Shown piece after piece: positions 6,668-9,706 of a DNA stretch of 9,706 nt. The stretch comes from Flavobacteriaceae bacterium (GTDB taxonomy: Bacteria > Bacteroidota > Bacteroidia > Flavobacteriales > Flavobacteriaceae). The notes beneath the pieces were generated by a model. The model had not been told where the DNA came from. It saw only the letters and a list, made by a program, of their open reading frames with translations, and ran no database searches. Both the position numbers and the translations under genes were made by a program. The DNA lies in assembly GCA_013001365.1 (NCBI GenBank), contig JABDMQ010000210.1, forward strand, positions 1 to 9,706, given 5' to 3'. Numbering within the stretch: position 1 is the first letter of the stretch; each line of letters opens with the position of its first letter.

Positions 6668-7273
6668 ATGTTCAGAAGGATTCAGTGGTATGTTTTTGTA
6701 GTTCTATGTGTTCTTGTTGGGCTCTACCCATACATGTACTTCATTATTGAAAGAACCTTCGGTCTATTGGATTCGAAATCAGCGGAATTGCTACAAGACA
6801 CGACTTGGAACATCATGTTCTATTCACATATTTTGCTAGGCGGATTTGCACTGATGATAGGTTGGGCCCAATTCAGTAAAAAATTCAGGACAAAGCACAT
6901 AAAATGGCATAGACGCATTGGCAAGGCATATATAATTGCTGCTCTTATAAGTGGCATAAGTAGTCTGTACATAGCACATTTCGCTACTGGTGGCATTATT
7001 TCTATGATAGGATTTTTAAGTTTAGGAGTGATTTGGCTGTTTACGACCATAATGGCTTATAAGGCCATTAAGAATGGGGAAATCGTCAAGCACCAGAAGT
7101 TCATGATCTTTAGTTATGCGGCATGCTTTGCCGCAGTAACATTAAGGATTTGGTTGCCGATACTTACGGCTACATTCCAAGATTTCATTTTCGCCTATCG
7201 CATAGTCGCATGGCTCTGTTGGGTTCCGAATATAATAGTCGCATTCTTTTTAACAAGAAGACTGACGGCCTAA
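6668..7273 (+). CDS. DUF2306-family multi-pass membrane protein
   Basis: This 201-residue protein has about six hydrophobic segments (roughly 7-27, 51-69, 86-104, 108-130, 147-168 and 177-196). It has the DUF2306 pattern of a histidine in the second helix (SHILLGG, His54), GWAQFSKKFR, then KWHRRIGKAY (His81) and KHQKFMIFSY (His142). The recurring histidines at membrane edges hint at metal or haem contact, but the function of the family is unknown. The start lies six bases after the acs stop codon, so it is almost certainly cotranscribed with acs. No enzymatic motif is visible. It could be a membrane redox or sensing component, but nothing here proves that. Confidence 0.85.
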   Translation: MFRRIQWYVFVVLCVLVGLYPYMYFIIERTFGLLDSKSAELLQDTTWNIMFYSHILLGGFALMIGWAQFSKKFRTKHIKWHRRIGKAYIIAALISGISSLYIAHFATGGIISMIGFLSLGVIWLFTTIMAYKAIKNGEIVKHQKFMIFSYAACFAAVTLRIWLPILTATFQDFIFAYRIVAWLCWVPNIIVAFFLTRRLTA

Positions 7274-7341
7274 CAAATAAAAGAAGTTTTTGGGTTCTAT
7301 GTTAAAGACTTCCTAATTACTTCATTCCTATTTTAGTGTTG

Positions 7342-7353
7342 CCTATTTTTATA
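7342..7353 (+). promoter_or_regulatory. Possible -7 promoter element for amidohydrolase operon
   Basis: CCTATTTTTATA lies 10 bases before the amidohydrolase start and is identical to bases 2616-2627 before the symporter genes. TATTTTTA within it approximates the Bacteroidota -7 element. No good TTG is seen at the expected upstream distance, and a partial copy (CCTATTTTAG) sits 15 bases earlier at 7327. Confidence 0.35.
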
Positions 7354-7363
7354 CGACAAATCA

Positions 7364-8455
7364 ATGACTTTCATGAAATTAAAACTAACTTTTTTAATGC
7401 TGTTTGTAAGTATATCATTTACAGCGCAAGACCTCTCTTTCGAAGAATACAATCCAAAATCAACTTTAGTAGTCCCTGGTGATAGCATCAAGGTGGCCAA
7501 GTTTCCTTTTATCGATGTCCATGGGCATCAGCGTCGAATGTCCAATCAGGATTTAGCACCGGTTATTGCGGCTATGGATACCTTGAATATGGCTATCTTG
7601 GTAAATCTTAGTGGCAGAACAGGCGAGGAGCTTCAGAAATCCGTTAAGAACATAGCCGATCATTATCCGAATCGTTTTGTGGTTTTTGCTAACATCAATT
7701 TTGAAGGTGCTGGTGCTGAAGGTTGGATAGAAGAGACCGTGCAGCAATTGGAACAAGATGTGAAGAATGGTGCACGTGGGCTGAAGGTCTATAAAAGCTT
7801 AGGGTTGCGTAACAAGGACTTTGAGGGCAAGAGATTGGCCATTGATGATCCACGTTTGAATCCGATTTGGGCCAAGTGTGGTGAGTTGGGCATTCCAGTC
7901 TTGATTCATGCTGCCGACCCAGAATCGTTCTGGGATGATTTTGATGGAGATAATGAGCGTTGGTTGGAGTTAAAGACGCATCCACGTAGAAAGCGTGATG
8001 CTACGAATCCTGTGCCGTGGGAGCAGATCATCCAAGAACAACACAATATGTTCAAGAACCATCCTAAAACCACCTACATAAATGCGCATATGGGCTGGTT
8101 TGCCAATGACCTTGGAAAGTTAGGAGAATTGTTGGATGACATGCCTAATATGAATGTGGGCATAGGCGCCATCATTGCGGAGTTGGGTAGACAACCGCGA
8201 TTTGCCAAGAAATTCTTCATAAAGTATCAGGACCGCATTCTCTTTGGAAAAGACAGTTGGAAACCTAATGAGTTCCCTACCTATTTCAGGGTGCTTGAAA
8301 GTGCCGATGAATACTTTCCGTACCATAAGAAATACCACGCGTTCTGGGCTATGTATGGCCTGGATTTACATGATGATGTCCTTAAGAAAGTGTATTACAA
8401 GAATGCCTTGCGCATTGTTCCGGGATTGGACAATAGCCTTTTTCCTAAAGACTAA
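7364..8455 (+). CDS. Secreted metal-dependent amidohydrolase (amidohydrolase 2 family)
   Basis: This 363-residue protein begins with a Sec signal peptide (about residues 4-21) probably cleaved between Ala21 and Gln22, a common arrangement in Bacteroidota. ATG 7373, three codons in, gives a tidier signal peptide and may be the true start. The rest is a TIM-barrel hydrolase of the amidohydrolase 2 (PF04909) type. It has the first-strand metal site DVHGHQ (His53, His55), LIHAADP (His182), NAHMGW (His242) and the catalytic acid in LFGKDSW (Asp297). Relatives decarboxylate or hydrolyse small carboxylates, lactones and amides; the substrate here is unknown. It lies 90 bases after the DUF2306 gene with its own probable promoter and 12 bases before the DinB-like gene. 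Confidence 0.88.
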   Translation: MTFMKLKLTFLMLFVSISFTAQDLSFEEYNPKSTLVVPGDSIKVAKFPFIDVHGHQRRMSNQDLAPVIAAMDTLNMAILVNLSGRTGEELQKSVKNIADHYPNRFVVFANINFEGAGAEGWIEETVQQLEQDVKNGARGLKVYKSLGLRNKDFEGKRLAIDDPRLNPIWAKCGELGIPVLIHAADPESFWDDFDGDNERWLELKTHPRRKRDATNPVPWEQIIQEQHNMFKNHPKTTYINAHMGWFANDLGKLGELLDDMPNMNVGIGAIIAELGRQPRFAKKFFIKYQDRILFGKDSWKPNEFPTYFRVLESADEYFPYHKKYHAFWAMYGLDLHDDVLKKVYYKNALRIVPGLDNSLFPKD

Positions 8456-8467
8456 GATCAACTAGAT

Positions 8468-8914
8468 ATGATAGATTCCTTGATTACACTTTTTAAAAGA
8501 GACCTTACTGCATTAAAAAAGGAAATCAACCTGTACAATAATGAAGAGAACCTATGGAATGTCGAAGGCGATGTATCCAATTGTGCTGGTAACCTATGCT
8601 TGCATATTGTAGGCAACCTGAATCACTTCGTTGGCTCACAACTTGGGAATACAGGCTATGTTCGAAAACGTGACCTGGAATTCTCATTGAAGAATGTTCC
8701 CGTGGATGAGTTGAACAAACAAGTGGATGATACGATAGCCATGATTGAGTCTTCATTGGTCAAACTCAATCAAGAAGACCTGCAACAGAGCTATCCATTA
8801 GAAGTTTTCGGGTATGCTATGACCAATGAATATTTTCTATTACATTTAGGAATGCATTTGGCCTATCACCTCGGGCAGGTTAATTATCATCGACGGCTTT
8901 TAGATAATACTTAG
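8468..8914 (+). CDS. DinB-fold protein, DUF1572-like
   Basis: This 148-residue, probably cytoplasmic protein has the four-helix DinB/YfiT-type pattern. A first helix contains LITLFKRDLTALKKEI, a second carries LCLHIVGNLNHFVG (His46, His53), and a last helix carries HLGMHLAYHLGQVNYH (His126, His130, His134, His141). In this superfamily one histidine from the second helix and an HxxxH pair from the last bind a divalent metal; His46, His130 and His134 are the best candidates. Some members are thiol-dependent transferases using bacillithiol or mycothiol, but most, including DUF1572 proteins, have no known role. It sits 12 bases after the amidohydrolase gene and 29 before the aldehyde reductase gene. 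No Shine-Dalgarno is visible. Confidence 0.83.
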   Translation: MIDSLITLFKRDLTALKKEINLYNNEENLWNVEGDVSNCAGNLCLHIVGNLNHFVGSQLGNTGYVRKRDLEFSLKNVPVDELNKQVDDTIAMIESSLVKLNQEDLQQSYPLEVFGYAMTNEYFLLHLGMHLAYHLGQVNYHRRLLDNT

Positions 8915-8943
8915 AGAACACTAATAATCAACAGCAAAAAATC

Positions 8944-9706
8944 ATGAAAAAAGTAAAGGCATATGCAGCCAATGACGTTGGCGCTAAACTAGAGAAATTT
9001 GAATATGAATTGCCAGACATAGGCAACGAACAAGTTGACATCAAGGTACATTATTGCGGAATATGCCATTCTGATCTGAGCATGATCAATAACGAATGGG
9101 GCATGACGCAATATCCGCTAGTGCCAGGACATGAAATAGTAGGAGAGGTAGTAGATGTAGGTAGTGAGGTAAAAGGACTTAAAAAAGGTGATAAGGTCGG
9201 ATTGGGCTGGTTTTCTGGTTCATGTATGCATTGTAATCAATGTATGGACGGGAAACAGCATCTATGTGGAAACGCCGAAGGTATAATCGTTGGACGTCAT
9301 GGTGGCTTTGCAGACCTTGTAAGAGGTCATTGGTCGTGGGCTACTTTGTTGCCAAAAGGCATTGACATGGCCAAAGCAGGACCGCTATTTTGTGGTGGTA
9401 TAACTGTTTTTAACCCCATAGTCTTGTCAGGCGTGCAGCCAACCGATAAGGTCGGTATCATTGGTATTGGTGGATTAGGCCATATGGCCTTGAAGTTCTT
9501 GGTAGCTTGGGGTTGTGAGGTTACTGCATTTACCTCGAGCGAAAGCAAGAAAGAAGTGTTGTTGAAAATGGGAGCACACAAGGTGGTTAATTCTACCAAC
9601 CCAGAAGATCTAGAAAGCATTGCAGGAAGCTTGGATTTCATTTTGAACACCACGAATGTCAAATTGGATTGGAATTCCTATCTAACGACATTGGCACCTC
9701 AAGGGA
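8944..9706 (+). CDS. ahr: Zinc-dependent aldehyde reductase, Ahr/YjgB-like, C-terminus cut by window edge
   Basis: The reading frame is open for 254 codons to the window end, about three quarters of the usual 340. It belongs to the zinc medium-chain dehydrogenases and resembles E. coli Ahr (YjgB), an NADPH-dependent aldehyde reductase. Shared stretches include CGICHSDLSMI-NEWG near 38-53, YPLV-GHE and CGGITVF. Catalytic zinc ligands are Cys41, His63 and Cys150; the structural zinc is held by Cys94, Cys97, Cys100 and Cys108. The nucleotide fold starts at GIGGLGHMALKF (174-185), with VTAFTSSESK at the end of the next strand, which lacks the acidic residue of NAD-preferring enzymes and so fits NADPH. 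The missing part should be the end of the Rossmann domain and the C-terminal return to the catalytic domain. The start is preceded by an A-rich run rather than a Shine-Dalgarno. It is likely cotranscribed with the two genes before it. Confidence 0.88.
   Translation, partial: MKKVKAYAANDVGAKLEKFEYELPDIGNEQVDIKVHYCGICHSDLSMINNEWGMTQYPLVPGHEIVGEVVDVGSEVKGLKKGDKVGLGWFSGSCMHCNQCMDGKQHLCGNAEGIIVGRHGGFADLVRGHWSWATLLPKGIDMAKAGPLFCGGITVFNPIVLSGVQPTDKVGIIGIGGLGHMALKFLVAWGCEVTAFTSSESKKEVLLKMGAHKVVNSTNPEDLESIAGSLDFILNTTNVKLDWNSYLTTLAPQG

Noticed and set aside
7285..7315. GAAGT...ACTTC inverted pair after the DUF2306 gene
   Set aside because: Only five bases per arm with a loop of about 20; no T-run follows, so it is not a convincing terminator.
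9327..9662. Minus-strand 111-codon open frame at the right end
   Set aside because: It is antisense to the Rossmann domain of the aldehyde reductase, and its sequence shows no domain of its own.

Overview
The window looks like an ordinary chromosomal stretch from a member of the Bacteroidota, most likely a Flavobacteriaceae-type marine or environmental bacterium. The signs are moderate G+C, AT-rich gaps, start codons preceded by A/T-rich sequence with no clear Shine-Dalgarno, a Bacteroidota-style lipoprotein signal (LLMSC), a secreted protein cleaved before Gln, and the pairing of a DUF4212 small subunit with a VC_2705-type sodium:solute symporter. Ten protein genes are visible, two of them cut by the window edges. 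There are no rRNA or tRNA genes, insertion sequences, CRISPR arrays or phage genes, and no gap exceeds about 115 bases.

Minus strand, 1-2573: three genes read leftwards. A membrane-anchored serine alpha/beta hydrolase (1539-2573) is followed after 112 bases by a dienelactone-hydrolase-family protein with a twin-arginine-like leader (539-1426). One base after that comes a DUF1080 (3-keto-disaccharide hydrolase-like) lipoprotein (1-537, C-terminus outside the window). All three appear to act at or outside the inner membrane and suggest extracytoplasmic ester or carbohydrate turnover.

Plus strand, 2643-7273: an acetate-use module. A two-subunit sodium:solute symporter (DUF4212 subunit 2643-2900, overlapping the large SSS subunit 2884-4629) is followed by acetyl-CoA synthetase acs (4721-6661). 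Six bases later comes a multi-pass DUF2306 membrane protein (6668-7273). The simplest reading is uptake of acetate or a related short carboxylate followed by activation to acyl-CoA. The 91 bases before acs hold an AT-rich hairpin and a perfect 14-bp palindrome that could be an operator.

Plus strand, 7364-9706: a secreted metal-dependent amidohydrolase (7364-8455), a DinB-fold DUF1572-like protein (8468-8914) and a zinc-dependent aldehyde reductase resembling Ahr/YjgB (8944 to the end, about three quarters present). They are spaced 12 and 29 bases apart and probably form one operon. What links these three functions cannot be read from the sequence.

I found no convincing undescribed system. 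The most noteworthy points are sequence departures in Acs (an insertion of about 15 residues and changed CoA/nucleotide-site residues), the palindrome before acs, and an identical 12-base AT-rich motif shared by two promoter regions.
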